Shown here piece after piece: positions 17,868 to 27,110 of a stretch of 64,000 nucleotides of DNA. The notes beneath the pieces were generated by a model. The model was given only the letters and a program-made list of their open reading frames with translations, was not told the origin of the DNA and did not search any database. Position 1 is the stretch's first letter. Every line of letters starts with the position of its first letter. Both the position numbers and the translations under genes were made by a program. This stretch comes from Halieaceae bacterium UBA5044 (GTDB lineage Bacteria > Pseudomonadota > Gammaproteobacteria > Pseudomonadales > Halieaceae), in contig DIBU01000022.1 of NCBI GenBank assembly GCA_002416125.1, forward strand, positions 62,001 through 126,000. Direction: 5' to 3'.

Positions 17868-17946
17868 GGCGGCTTTGTGATTTATCCCGCCTGTGGTAAA
17901 TAAGCAGGCGGAACCCCTCTTCTAAGGATAATAAACCGGGAGCATC

Positions 17947-20325
17947 ATGAAGACACTCGCCAGAAACTCTGTTCTGTCCGCTGTGCTGTTGTTCGGGTTG
18001 GCGTCACTGACAGCCTGCTCGGATGGCGGTGATTCCGCCGCGCCGCCTCCACCTGATGTGACACCCGAGGAAGTGCCGGACCCCGACCTGGTCGTCATCG
18101 AGCCCGGCGAAGATTTTCAGCGGCGGTTGATAGAAGCCTTTATCAACGTTGAACCCGGGCAGACCATCGAATTGCCTGCGGGAGAATTCGCGCTGGATGC
18201 GCAGCTGTCGCTGGATGTCGACAATGTCACGGTCCGCGGCCAGGGCCACGGTGAAACCCTGCTCGATTTCGGCAGCCAGGTGTCGGGTGGCGAGAGTATC
18301 CTGGTCACCAGCAACAATGTGGTGTTGGAAGATTTCGCGGTGATCGACGCACCGTCGGATGGCATCAAGTTCAAATTCTCCAACGGTGTGACACTGCGTT
18401 CGGTGCGCGTGGAGTGGACCTGCGGTGCCTGCGAGAGCAACGGTGCCTACGGACTGTACCCGGTACAGACCAAGAACGTGCTGATAGAAGACTGTGTGGT
18501 CATCGGCGCCAGTGACGCAGGAATCTATGTCGGCCAGTCAGACAAGATCATCGTGCGCCGCAACAACGTCTCCCTGAACGTGGCGGGCATTGAGATCGAG
18601 AACTCCACGGACTCGGATGTGTACGACAACGTCGCGGAGAACAATACCGGTGGCATTCTGGTATTCGACCTGCCGAACCTGTCCGTCGACGGTGCGCGCG
18701 CGCGGATTTTCGACAATACCATTCGCGACAACAACACCCCCAATTTTGCGCCAGCGGGCAATATCGTGGGTGTGGTGCCGGCGGGCACCGGCATACTCGC
18801 CATGGCGTTTGACGATGTGGAGATTTTTGGTAACCGCATTGAAAACAATCAGTCCATGGCGGTGGCCATCGTCAGCTACGACATCAGCGGCCTGACCACC
18901 AACGATGTCCGCTACGACCCGGACCCGCGCCGCATACACGTGCACGACAACCTGTACTCCAACAATGCCTACGCCCCTGCAGACCTGGCGGCGGATGTTG
19001 CCGGGCTGTTCGCAGCCTTTGATGGGCTACCCGAGGTGGTCTATGACGGGCTGGGTGAAGCGGAGGGTGCGTTCGCGGATGCCGACCGTATCTGTGTTTC
19101 CGAAAAAGCCTCGGTCCGTCTTGGCGTTGTGTTCCAGCCCGGCGGCGGTGGCCCCAGCGTGGATCCCGCCTTCTTTGATTGCGCGCATGCGTCACTGACC
19201 GCGGTAGTACTGGACACGCCGGAAGAGATTGCAGAGGGCGAGCGCCCACTCACCGAGGAAGAGATTGCGGCCCTGTGCACCCCCGAGGGTAGCGACCCCA
19301 ATTTCGATGCGGCGGAGGTCAGCTGCCGGGAGCTTGCCGGTTACAACCTGTTTGCGGACGCGCTGGAACCACGCTCAGCCGCCAACGACGGTATCGGCTA
19401 CGAGCTGACCAGCGCACTGTTTACCGACTATGCCAGCAAGTACCGCTTTATCTACGTGCCAGACGGCCTGCAAGCCGCCTACAACAGTCAGAACGTATTC
19501 GATTTTCCGGTGGGCACTATCATCGCCAAGACCTTCGCCATGCCCAACGACTTTCTGAATCCTGCGGCGGGGGAGGAGGTTATCGAAACCCGTCTGCTGA
19601 TCCATCGTCGGGATGGCTGGGCAACACTGCCCTATATCTGGCGCGAGGATGGCAGTGGCGCAGACCTGGCGGTGGCAGGAGGCCGCCGTTCGCTGGAGTG
19701 GATTCACAGTGACGGCAGCACGCGCAGTACCGAGTACGTGATTCCCGATGCCAACAGCTGCAAGACCTGCCACGGCGTGACCCGGGCGGAGACCGGCAGT
19801 GGCGTGAATACGGAGACCGTCAACCTGCCTATCGGCCCCAAGGCACGGTTCCTCAACCGCGAGCGTCTGTACGATGGCGCACTGAAGAACCAGTTATCGC
19901 ATATGGCGGATGCAGGGGTGCTGGTTGGTTTGCCAGCTGACCTGGCGACGATCGACACGGCGCCTGACTGGGAAGACGTCAGCAAGCCCCTGGAGTCGCG
20001 GGTGAAGGCCTATCTGGACATCAACTGCGCCCATTGCCACAGCCCCGGTGGTTTTGCCAGCAACTCTGGCATGTTCACCGAGTTCTGGCGTGAAGTGAAT
20101 GCCACCTACGGTGTCTGCAAGCCACCCGTTGCTGCCGGGGCAGGCTCAGGTGGCCTGCAGTACGCGCTTGTGCCGGGCGATGCCGATGCGTCCATCACCG
20201 TGTTTCGCATGAATTCCAATGAGCCCAATGTGCGCATGCCGGAAATCGGCCGCAGCATCATCCATGACGAGGCCGTGGGACTGGTGCGTGACTGGCTGAA
20301 CAGCCTGAGCGGCGGCTGCGACTGA
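17947..20325 (+). CDS. Fused parallel beta-helix and diheme cytochrome c lipoprotein (TIGR03805 + TIGR03806-like)
   Basis: Exported lipoprotein of 792 aa. The signal ends in the lipobox LTAC near residue 24. Residues about 50-400 form a right-handed parallel beta-helix with many turns of the VTVRG, VLEDFAV, VLIEDCVV, IIVRRNNVS type. Residues about 460-790 are a second domain containing two c-type heme sites, CKTCH at 605-609 and CAHCH at 694-698. From memory, these correspond to two uncharacterised families (TIGR03805 and TIGR03806) usually encoded as adjacent genes and described as sometimes fused; here they are one protein. It should therefore be an electron-carrying envelope protein that also binds a polymer or surface. 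Substrate unknown. A strong terminator follows, and bfr lies convergently next door. Confidence 0.88.
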   Translation: MKTLARNSVLSAVLLFGLASLTACSDGGDSAAPPPPDVTPEEVPDPDLVVIEPGEDFQRRLIEAFINVEPGQTIELPAGEFALDAQLSLDVDNVTVRGQGHGETLLDFGSQVSGGESILVTSNNVVLEDFAVIDAPSDGIKFKFSNGVTLRSVRVEWTCGACESNGAYGLYPVQTKNVLIEDCVVIGASDAGIYVGQSDKIIVRRNNVSLNVAGIEIENSTDSDVYDNVAENNTGGILVFDLPNLSVDGARARIFDNTIRDNNTPNFAPAGNIVGVVPAGTGILAMAFDDVEIFGNRIENNQSMAVAIVSYDISGLTTNDVRYDPDPRRIHVHDNLYSNNAYAPADLAADVAGLFAAFDGLPEVVYDGLGEAEGAFADADRICVSEKASVRLGVVFQPGGGGPSVDPAFFDCAHASLTAVVLDTPEEIAEGERPLTEEEIAALCTPEGSDPNFDAAEVSCRELAGYNLFADALEPRSAANDGIGYELTSALFTDYASKYRFIYVPDGLQAAYNSQNVFDFPVGTIIAKTFAMPNDFLNPAAGEEVIETRLLIHRRDGWATLPYIWREDGSGADLAVAGGRRSLEWIHSDGSTRSTEYVIPDANSCKTCHGVTRAETGSGVNTETVNLPIGPKARFLNRERLYDGALKNQLSHMADAGVLVGLPADLATIDTAPDWEDVSKPLESRVKAYLDINCAHCHSPGGFASNSGMFTEFWREVNATYGVCKPPVAAGAGSGGLQYALVPGDADASITVFRMNSNEPNVRMPEIGRSIIHDEAVGLVRDWLNSLSGGCD

Positions 20326-20348
20326 GTGCGCAGCGCGCGGTAGCGCGG

Positions 20349-20378
20349 GCCCGCCCCAGAGAATGGGGCGGGCTTTTT
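20349..20378 (+). terminator. Rho-independent terminator after the beta-helix cytochrome gene
   Basis: A perfect 9-bp GC-rich stem (GCCCGCCCC at 20349-20357, GGGGCGGGC at 20365-20373), 7-nt loop, then five T residues. It lies in the 57-bp gap between this gene and convergent bfr. Confidence 0.92.
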
Positions 20379-20382
20379 CGTT

Positions 20383-20847
20383 CTAGATCATGGATTGCTG
20401 GTAGTTCTGTATGCCGACGCGCTCGATCAGCTCGAGTTGCGTCTCCAGCCAGTCGACGTGCTCCTCTTCGCTCCTCAGGATCTCCGAGAACAGGTCGCGG
20501 GTACCAAAATCGGAAACCGATTCACAGTGCACGATGGCCTCGCGCAACAGCGGAATGGCCAGTTCTTCCTGCTTCATGTCGCATTGCAGGATTTCTGCAA
20601 CGTTTTCACCGATGTACAGTTTGCCAAGGTCCTGCAGGTTGGGCAGCCCCTCGAGGAACAGAATACGCTTGATCAGCAGATCCGCGTGCTTCATTTCATC
20701 GATGGATTCCTCGTATTCTTTCTCGTTGAGCTTGTTCAGCCCCCAGTTCTCGAACATTCTGGCGTGCAGGAAATACTGATTGATGGCCGTGAGTTCGTTT
20801 TTCAGTGCCTGGTTCAGGAAGGCAATGACCTGCTTGTCACCTTTCAC
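20383..20847 (-). CDS. bfr: Bacterioferritin
   Basis: Heme-containing ferritin that oxidises and stores iron in a 24-mer, 154 aa, the usual length. Starts with GTG at 20847, with AAGGAG a suitable distance upstream. The sequence is near-canonical: KNELTAINQYFLHARMFENW (ferroxidase Glu18), ESIDEMKHAD with the heme-ligand Met52, FLEGLPNLQDLGKL, and EEEHVDWLETQL supplying further diiron ligands. It is divergent from bfd and shares a spacer with a possible Fur box. The heme ligand being present argues for true Bfr rather than a heme-free ferritin. Confidence 0.97.
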   Translation of the reverse strand: MKGDKQVIAFLNQALKNELTAINQYFLHARMFENWGLNKLNEKEYEESIDEMKHADLLIKRILFLEGLPNLQDLGKLYIGENVAEILQCDMKQEELAIPLLREAIVHCESVSDFGTRDLFSEILRSEEEHVDWLETQLELIERVGIQNYQQSMI

Positions 20848-20978
20848 GCTCTGCTCCTTGTGTGGTGGTGTTCTCCCACAGTGTAGTCAATTGGGCGCCG
20901 GGAGACCACGGATACCGGCCGTCAAGCGCGGTGAGCGATTTCTGTGTTCGAGACTGACAATTAATACCACACGCAATT

Positions 20979-20997
20979 GACAATGATTCGCATTCGT
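20979..20997. promoter_or_regulatory. Possible Fur box upstream of bfd
   Basis: The 19-mer from 20979 to 20997 matches the classical 19-bp Fur consensus at about 12 positions, with both core elements AATGAT and CATT in place. It lies 31 bp before the bfd start and 131 bp upstream of bfr. It makes sense for iron-release and iron-uptake genes, but is imperfect. Confidence 0.5.
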
Positions 20998-21027
20998 CTA
21001 CACTGGGTGCAGTCAGGAGGTTATTGC

Positions 21028-21240
21028 ATGTTTATTTGTCTCTGTCGCGGAGTGACCGACTCCGCCATCCGTGCCGAGGTCCAGCAGGGCGCTGTCCGCT
21101 ATGAAGACATTCAGGCGCGCCTGGAGGTGGGTACATGCTGCGGCACCTGCAAAGACAGCGCTGAAGAAGTGATAGCCGAGACGGTCGCTGAATCCCTTTT
21201 CTTTGAACTCAAGCCCACATCGGAAACCGCCTGGGCCTGA
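21028..21240 (+). CDS. bfd: Bacterioferritin-associated ferredoxin
   Basis: Small [2Fe-2S] protein that docks on Bfr and passes electrons to release stored iron, 70 aa. The start at 21028 follows a strong AGGAGG (21015-21020); the longer frame from 20977 would add residues not found in Bfd. The four-cysteine pattern is present: CLC at residues 4-6 and a C-x2-C in GTCCGTCKDS near residue 40. It is only 14 bp upstream of a TonB receptor gene, so iron release and iron uptake appear co-transcribed. Confidence 0.95.
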   Translation: MFICLCRGVTDSAIRAEVQQGAVRYEDIQARLEVGTCCGTCKDSAEEVIAETVAESLFFELKPTSETAWA

Positions 21241-21254
21241 TCCTGGAGTAACCT

Positions 21255-23312
21255 ATGAATACCATGCCCTCGCGCCCACCGAAACGGGTGCTCGCCCTTG
21301 CTGTTGCCGCCATTTTGCTGCCATCCAGCCTTGCCGCGCAGGAGGGGGGTGAGTTCCCCATGCCGGTGATCGAGGTTATCGGCAAAAGCGACGATGCCGT
21401 GTCGCGGCAGACGGGTTCGGTAGTGCTGATCGACCGGGAGGCTCTGGAACTGATCCAGCCATTGTCCACGGATGACGCATTGCGCCGTGTCGCCGGCATC
21501 AACACGGCAACAGAAGACGAAACGGCAATCGTTGCCAATCTGGGAATTCGCGGGTTGTCGGCCAGCGAGTCAAAATCGCTGATTCTTGAGGACGGCGTGC
21601 CTGTGGCCCCCGGTCTGTTTATCGGCAACGAGCGGTATTTCAACCCCCGTATCCAGCGTGTCGAGCGCATCGAAGTGCTGAAAGGGTCTGCGTCCCTGCG
21701 CTATGGCCCCTCCACCATCGGTGGCGTGGTGAACTACCAGACGAAGACGCCGGACGACGGTGTCCTGCTGTCGGGCCGACTTGGTTCCTTCGACACCCGC
21801 GAAGCCTCTCTGGAGGCGGGTGGCCGCAGCGCCTCTGGCGATGCCTTCGCCGGGCTTGTGGCGACCCGCGCAGAGAGCGACGGCTTCATGGACAAGGACT
21901 ATGAAATGACGGACATTCTCGTCAAGTCCGGCATGGCGCTCAGCGACAGCCAGGAAGTGGGTGTGAAGTTCTCCTGGTACGAGAATGACGCCAACATCTC
22001 CTACCGCGGCCTGTTGCTCGGTGACTACGAGGCCGGTGCGACCTACAACCCGGCGCCGGATGACTACTTCCTGACCGATCGTGTGGCCTTCGACCTAAAT
22101 CATGCCTGGCGCATCAACGATAACGCCAGGCTGCAAACCGTCGCCTACTGGAGCGAGGTGTCGCGGGATTACTGGCGCTACAACGTCGACGACGAGGCCT
22201 CCAACGAGGCGGGTCGCTGGGTTTATACCGACACCCTCACCGGCAACAACCGGTCCTTTGAACGGCTTGGGCTGGAAACACGCCTGCAGCTGGATCACCA
22301 GCTTTTCGGCCTGGAAAATGCCGCCGAAATCGGTTTCCGGGTGATGAGCGAGGAGTCGGACGACACGCGCATACGCGCCACTCGGGACGCCGACCGCACC
22401 GGCATCAATGACCGGCATCGTGTGGACAGCGCGGACAGCATCGCAGCGCATGTGCAGAATCGCATGGAGCTGACTGATCGGCTGGCGGTCACCCCGGGGC
22501 TGCGAATCGAGTCCTATGAGCAGAAGCGCCGGGTGCTCACCGAAAACAACGCCTCGGCAAAAACTTCCAACACTGAGCTCCTGCCCGGGATCGGCGCAAC
22601 CTTCGAACTGACCCCCACGGCCCAGCTCTACGGTGGCCTCTACCGCGCGTTCTCACCGGCGGCAAATGGCGTGGCGCTGGACGGCCTCACGGACCAGAAT
22701 CTGGACGGCGAACGCTCGAACAACTATGAGGTCGGCATTCGTGGCTTGCGGGGCAAGCTGAGCTATGAAGTCGCAGCGTTCTATATGGATTTCGACAACC
22801 AGGTGGTCACCGGCAACAGCGATCCCAACCTGTCCCAGTCCAATGCCGGCGAAACCTTGCATAAAGGCATGGAACTGATCCTCGGCTATGAGTTGGGCGC
22901 GGGCTTCAGCGTGGATGCCAACGCGACCTGGGTGCCTGAGTCGGATTTCCAGACCGGGGAATTTGAGGGCAACAGGCTGCCCTATGCGCCAGAGCACCTG
23001 GCCAATCTGGCGCTCAGCTACCACGAGGGCCAGTGGAACGCCGCGCTGACCGCCCACTACCGCGGCTCGCAGTTCGGTGATGCAAGCAACCAGGTTGCTA
23101 TCCCCGACGACGCTGCCGGCGGTATCTGGGGTGGCAAGATGCCCTCCTATACGCTGCTGGATTTCTTGGCTGAGTATGAGTTCAGCAGCAGCCTGACGGT
23201 GTTCGGTGCGGTGAAAAACCTGACAGATGAACGCTATATCACCGGGCTGCGCCAGGGTATCTACGTGGGTCCAGAGCGCTCCTTTGAAATTGGCGCGCGC
23301 TTCCGCCTCTGA
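21255..23312 (+). CDS. TonB-dependent ferric-complex receptor, FecA-like
   Basis: Outer-membrane iron receptor, 685 aa. A Sec signal ends near LPSSLAAQ, followed by the plug domain (VANLGIRGLSASESKSLILEDG, then VERIEVLKGSASLRYGPSTIGG), which resembles the FecA group more than generic receptors. The barrel ends with RYITGLRQGIYVGPERSFE near the C-terminus, also a FecA-like feature. It is without the extra N-terminal signalling domain of regulatory FecA, so it probably does not signal to a sigma factor. Downstream of bfd and a possible Fur site, which supports an iron role. Citrate or another siderophore cannot be distinguished. Confidence 0.88.
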   Translation: MNTMPSRPPKRVLALAVAAILLPSSLAAQEGGEFPMPVIEVIGKSDDAVSRQTGSVVLIDREALELIQPLSTDDALRRVAGINTATEDETAIVANLGIRGLSASESKSLILEDGVPVAPGLFIGNERYFNPRIQRVERIEVLKGSASLRYGPSTIGGVVNYQTKTPDDGVLLSGRLGSFDTREASLEAGGRSASGDAFAGLVATRAESDGFMDKDYEMTDILVKSGMALSDSQEVGVKFSWYENDANISYRGLLLGDYEAGATYNPAPDDYFLTDRVAFDLNHAWRINDNARLQTVAYWSEVSRDYWRYNVDDEASNEAGRWVYTDTLTGNNRSFERLGLETRLQLDHQLFGLENAAEIGFRVMSEESDDTRIRATRDADRTGINDRHRVDSADSIAAHVQNRMELTDRLAVTPGLRIESYEQKRRVLTENNASAKTSNTELLPGIGATFELTPTAQLYGGLYRAFSPAANGVALDGLTDQNLDGERSNNYEVGIRGLRGKLSYEVAAFYMDFDNQVVTGNSDPNLSQSNAGETLHKGMELILGYELGAGFSVDANATWVPESDFQTGEFEGNRLPYAPEHLANLALSYHEGQWNAALTAHYRGSQFGDASNQVAIPDDAAGGIWGGKMPSYTLLDFLAEYEFSSSLTVFGAVKNLTDERYITGLRQGIYVGPERSFEIGARFRL

Positions 23313-23423
23313 TACCAGGTCCCCCGGCCGGGGTGCAGGCTCTGTCCGGTGGTACTTGCCACCTTCACTGTTGTAACCTCTCCGCTGTAGCATGGCCAGG
23401 CATGACACAGCGGGGAGGATGGC

Positions 23424-24338
23424 GTGGCGCGAACAACCGGGAAAGCCGTTGCACTCCTGCTCCTGCTGATGTCAGTGAGCCTGAGGCCATTGGCGCAGGA
23501 GCTTTCTCCCCGCGCCTACTGGCCCGCACCACAGGGCACGCAGATCGGTGCCCTCGGGTTTGCGCATACCCGGGGCGACACCATTCCCGATCCTTCGCTG
23601 CCGATTGCCGGCCTCAACTCGTCTATCACCACGGCACAGCTCAGTGTTCGCCAGACCTTCTCCCTCGCGGGGCGCACCGCGACCTTTGTGGTGGATGCGC
23701 CCTACGCCAGCGGCCGCTCCTCGGCAGATGTCGACGGGTTGGGCAAGGTGTCTCGCGACTATGATGGCCTCGGAGACGTCGCGGCAACGCTGTCGCTCAA
23801 CTTTGTCGGTGCGCCCGCCATGGATCGTGAGGCCTTTGCCGAGATGCTGCGAGCGCCACGCCCCCTGCTGGGCGGCAGCCTGCGCATTGTGGCACCCACG
23901 GGCCGCTACGACCCCGAGCGGCTGCTGAATGTGGGCGCCAACCGCTGGGCAACCAAGCTGGAGCTGGGTTACATCCTGCCTCTCGGAAACCAGTGGATAT
24001 GGGAGATTGAGGCGGGCGGCTGGTGGTTTCAGGACAACGACAACTTTCTGGGCTTGCGGCGGGAGCAGGCCGCGCTGTACTCGGTCGAGACGCATCTCGT
24101 GCGCCAGATCCATCCGGGACTTTGGGTATCGCTGGATGCGAACTTCTATCGCGGAGGACGTAGCACGCTGGGCGGCCGGCGCCTGGATAACCTGCAGCGC
24201 GACAGTAAAGCGGGATTTACCCTGGTGTTCCCCTTCAACCGGCGCAATGCGTTCAAACTGGCCTACGAGCAGGGCTCCCTCAACGACAGCGATGAAAGCT
24301 TTCGCGCCTACTCGCTCAGCTATCTGCGCACCTTCTAG
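23424..24338 (+). CDS. Outer-membrane transporter-like beta-barrel protein (PF13557 / MetA-pathway-like)
   Basis: Exported protein of 304 aa with an N-terminal signal (cleavage after RPLAQ) and a GTG start preceded by GGGGAGG. The body alternates amphipathic strands and aromatic turns and ends with YSLSYLRTF, as outer-membrane barrels do. The block SPRAYWPAPQGTQIGALGF followed by GRYDPERLLNVGANRWATK matches proteins annotated as transporters in the phenol MetA-pathway or SphA-like group. It starts 111 bp after the FecA-like gene on the same strand. A hydrophobic-compound channel is likely but the substrate is unknown. Confidence 0.75.
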   Translation: MARTTGKAVALLLLLMSVSLRPLAQELSPRAYWPAPQGTQIGALGFAHTRGDTIPDPSLPIAGLNSSITTAQLSVRQTFSLAGRTATFVVDAPYASGRSSADVDGLGKVSRDYDGLGDVAATLSLNFVGAPAMDREAFAEMLRAPRPLLGGSLRIVAPTGRYDPERLLNVGANRWATKLELGYILPLGNQWIWEIEAGGWWFQDNDNFLGLRREQAALYSVETHLVRQIHPGLWVSLDANFYRGGRSTLGGRRLDNLQRDSKAGFTLVFPFNRRNAFKLAYEQGSLNDSDESFRAYSLSYLRTF

Positions 24339-24365
24339 CCGGTGCGCTCCGAAAGTCGGCCCGTA

Positions 24366-25223
24366 TCAGATGGGGTAGGTGAATCCGGTACAGTCTTCCG
24401 TATACGCCCACAGCTTAGCCGCGGCCGCGTCGTCCCTGGCCCAGGGACGCGGACGCACCCGTTTGCAGTTGGCAAAATACTCACCGCTGGTGTCTGCGAC
24501 GTCATCGCTTGTGCACAGATACACAGATGTCTCGGCACCCTTGTCCGGGGAGCGGAAAAATATCTTCATGATCGCGGGCGCAATGTTCTTCAGGAAGCCG
24601 TCGTTCTGCTGACCCAGTGAGGTGGCTACCGCGCCGGGGTGCAGGGCGTTGACCGTGATCGGCTGCCCCTCGAGACGCTGTGCCAGGGTTCGGGTGAACA
24701 GAATGTTCGCCAGCTTGGAGCGGCCATACTCGCGAAACGCCTTGTAGTTCTTCTCCGCCTGCATGTCATCGAAATTCATACCGCGGACAAACGCGTGCGC
24801 GGCAGACGCAACGTTGACGATGCGTGCGCTGGGCGCTTCCGCCAATGCGGGCAGCAGCAGGCCCGTGAGCAGGAAGGGCGCAAAGTGGTTCACCGCCAGC
24901 GTCTCTTCGTAGCCGTCCACCGTCGTCTTGCGGCTGGTATTCATCAGGCCCGCGTTGTTGAGCAGAATGTCTATTGGTCGCCCCTGGGACAGGCAGGTTT
25001 CGCTCGCGGCGCGCACGCTGGCCAGGCTTGCCATGTCAATCTGTACCACGCTGGGCTCAGCCCCGCCCGCTGCGACGATCTCCCGGCTGAGCGCCGCACC
25101 CTTTTCCAGATTGCGGCACAGCAGCGTAAGTACCGCTCCCTTGCCGGCGAGGGTGAGAGCGGCGCTGCGGCCTATGCCCGCCGTGGGGCCGGTGATGGCG
25201 ATGTGCTTATTATTGATATCCAT
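24366..25223 (-). CDS. Short-chain dehydrogenase/reductase, retinol-dehydrogenase-like
   Basis: NAD(P)-dependent oxidoreductase, 285 aa. The start at 25223 (MDINNKHIAITG) is preferred to the longer frame because the Rossmann motif follows immediately. Cofactor motif GPTAGIGR (with Thr-Ala rather than the usual Gly-x-x) near residue 12, NNAGLM near 90, catalytic YGRSK near 170. The length and the HPGAVATSL segment resemble the retinol dehydrogenase/WW-domain oxidoreductase-type SDRs. Its 5' end lies 48 bp downstream of the CPA1 antiporter gene on the same strand. Substrate unknown. Confidence 0.9.
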   Translation of the reverse strand: MDINNKHIAITGPTAGIGRSAALTLAGKGAVLTLLCRNLEKGAALSREIVAAGGAEPSVVQIDMASLASVRAASETCLSQGRPIDILLNNAGLMNTSRKTTVDGYEETLAVNHFAPFLLTGLLLPALAEAPSARIVNVASAAHAFVRGMNFDDMQAEKNYKAFREYGRSKLANILFTRTLAQRLEGQPITVNALHPGAVATSLGQQNDGFLKNIAPAIMKIFFRSPDKGAETSVYLCTSDDVADTSGEYFANCKRVRPRPWARDDAAAAKLWAYTEDCTGFTYPI

Positions 25224-25270
25224 GGTGTGCTCTTCCCTCGTTGAGTGGCGTAGCCGGATGCAGCGCGCTG

Positions 25271-27049
25271 CTAGCTTTCTGCGGACCATACCAGGGCCAG
25301 CAGCTTGCCCTCGGCGAGCTCTCCCACGGGGGCGTCGTCGTTGATGACGCGCAGCTTGCCGTCAGTGGTCAGCGTGAACAGCGGGATCATGCTGGTGCCG
25401 TTCTTGTCTTTGTAAGCCGCCAGGTCAAACTCTTCATTGAGGTTGATGGCCCGTATCTCTGCGCCACGCGCCAGCAGGCTGGCCAGTTTCTGGTAGGTGA
25501 CTTCGCTGCCAAAGAGACGCGGCGCGCGGAACTCATCCGCGGGGCGTTCTCGCTCGCTGACCTCACGCTCTTCCGCGTTGCGCAGGCTGAACACCTTCTT
25601 CGGGCCGAATTCACCGCGGTATTTCAGGCAGGCGAGCGTATTCCAGCGTGCGCGCCGCGACATGGCGAAGAGTCGCCCGATGCCCACGAGTTCCAGATAC
25701 TGGTCGGCGTGCGAAGAAATCGGGTCGCCGTAATAGGTTTCCAGCCCTGCCATACGCGCGCTGCGGATCTCTTCATAGGAGGTATCTGCGAGTTTGACCC
25801 GGAAACCCTGCCGCACCAGCGCCTGAGCCACAGCCCGGGCCACGGCATTTGCGCCGACGATGAGCACGCCGTTCGGCTCCGCTTCGGCGAGGCCCAGCGC
25901 GCGGGTCGCGGCGCCGGCGGTGAGGCTCTGCAGCACCACCGTGGCGATGATCACCAGGAAGGTGTAGGCCACCAGATCCGAGGCGCCCGGGTAGTCGATA
26001 CCCTCGAGCCGCAGCGCAAACAGTGAGGAGACAGCGGCGGCAACGATGCCGCGCGGTGCCACCCAGCTCAGCAACGCCTTCTGGCGCCAGCTGTAGTTGC
26101 CGCCGAGCGCGGACGCCCACACCACAACCGGCCGCGCCAGCAGCACTACCAGCAGGACGATCACGCCGTTCCAGCCGGTGGCGAGAATATCCTGGGGATC
26201 GACCCGCGCGCCCAGCACAATGAACAGCACCGAGATAATCAGCACCGACAGGCTTTCCTTGAAGCTGAGTATTTCACTCACGCCCACGTCTTTCATATTG
26301 CCCAGCCAGATGCCCATCACGGTCACTGTCAGCAGCCCGGATTCGTGGGCGATGAAGTCACTGCCGGCGAACATCATGATCACCCAGGCCAGGGTGACGA
26401 CGTTGATGAGGTATTCCGGAACCCAGTGTTTCCGCAGCACGAAACCCAGGCTGAGGGCGCCGATCAAACCCGCCACCAGGCCGACACCGATGCTCTGGGC
26501 GAACACGACCCACGAATCCGCGCCGGTAAGGATGTACTGAAAGACCAGAACGGCAAGCAGCGCGCCCACCGGGTCAATCAGAATGCCCTCCCAGCGCAGC
26601 ACCTGGCTCACCTCTGGTTTTGCGCGCATGGTGCGCAACAGCGGGTTGATCACAGTCGGGCCGGTGACCACGACGAGCGCCGCAAACAGCAGCGCAACAG
26701 GGAGGGAGAAGTCGGCCAGCATCCAGCAGCCGGCCGCCATCAGCCCCCAGTTCAACAGGGCACCCCAGCTCACCAGGTTGGTGACTACGCGTCCGTGGCC
26801 CCTGAGGTCACGGAACTTCAGCGTCATGCCACCTTCGAACAGCACCAGTGCGACCCCGAGGGACACCATGGGGAAGAGCAGGTCGCCGAACTGTTCATCG
26901 GGTCGCAGCAGGCCGGTGACGGGACCGGCGATGATGCCCAGCACCAGCAGGGCGAGGATCGAGGGCTGCTTCAGTCGCCAGGACAGCCACTGGGCCCCCA
27001 CGCCCAGCACCAGCACGGCGGCGATGATATACAGCAGATTCTGATCCAC
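25271..27049 (-). CDS. CPA1-type Na+(K+):proton antiporter with C-terminal nucleotide-binding domain
   Basis: Inner-membrane cation/proton exchanger, 592 aa. Residues about 1-390 contain some twelve hydrophobic helices, with the family blocks ALVLFEGGMTLKF, GPTVINPLLR, ILIDPVGALLAVLV and SWVAPRGIVAAAVSSL. The last 190 residues contain a Rossmann-type TrkA-N-like domain (VLIVGANAVARAVAQALV) and a further soluble domain, suggesting control by nucleotide or redox state. The start is 61 bp from the convergent-side DUF6351 gene, which is on the same strand and upstream. Ion preference cannot be read. Confidence 0.9.
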   Translation of the reverse strand: MDQNLLYIIAAVLVLGVGAQWLSWRLKQPSILALLVLGIIAGPVTGLLRPDEQFGDLLFPMVSLGVALVLFEGGMTLKFRDLRGHGRVVTNLVSWGALLNWGLMAAGCWMLADFSLPVALLFAALVVVTGPTVINPLLRTMRAKPEVSQVLRWEGILIDPVGALLAVLVFQYILTGADSWVVFAQSIGVGLVAGLIGALSLGFVLRKHWVPEYLINVVTLAWVIMMFAGSDFIAHESGLLTVTVMGIWLGNMKDVGVSEILSFKESLSVLIISVLFIVLGARVDPQDILATGWNGVIVLLVVLLARPVVVWASALGGNYSWRQKALLSWVAPRGIVAAAVSSLFALRLEGIDYPGASDLVAYTFLVIIATVVLQSLTAGAATRALGLAEAEPNGVLIVGANAVARAVAQALVRQGFRVKLADTSYEEIRSARMAGLETYYGDPISSHADQYLELVGIGRLFAMSRRARWNTLACLKYRGEFGPKKVFSLRNAEEREVSERERPADEFRAPRLFGSEVTYQKLASLLARGAEIRAINLNEEFDLAAYKDKNGTSMIPLFTLTTDGKLRVINDDAPVGELAEGKLLALVWSAES

Positions 27050-27110
27050 GCGAGACTCCCTTCGGTATGCGATGTTGGCCCAGCATACCGCACTTGGTGG
27101 GGTCCGCGCG

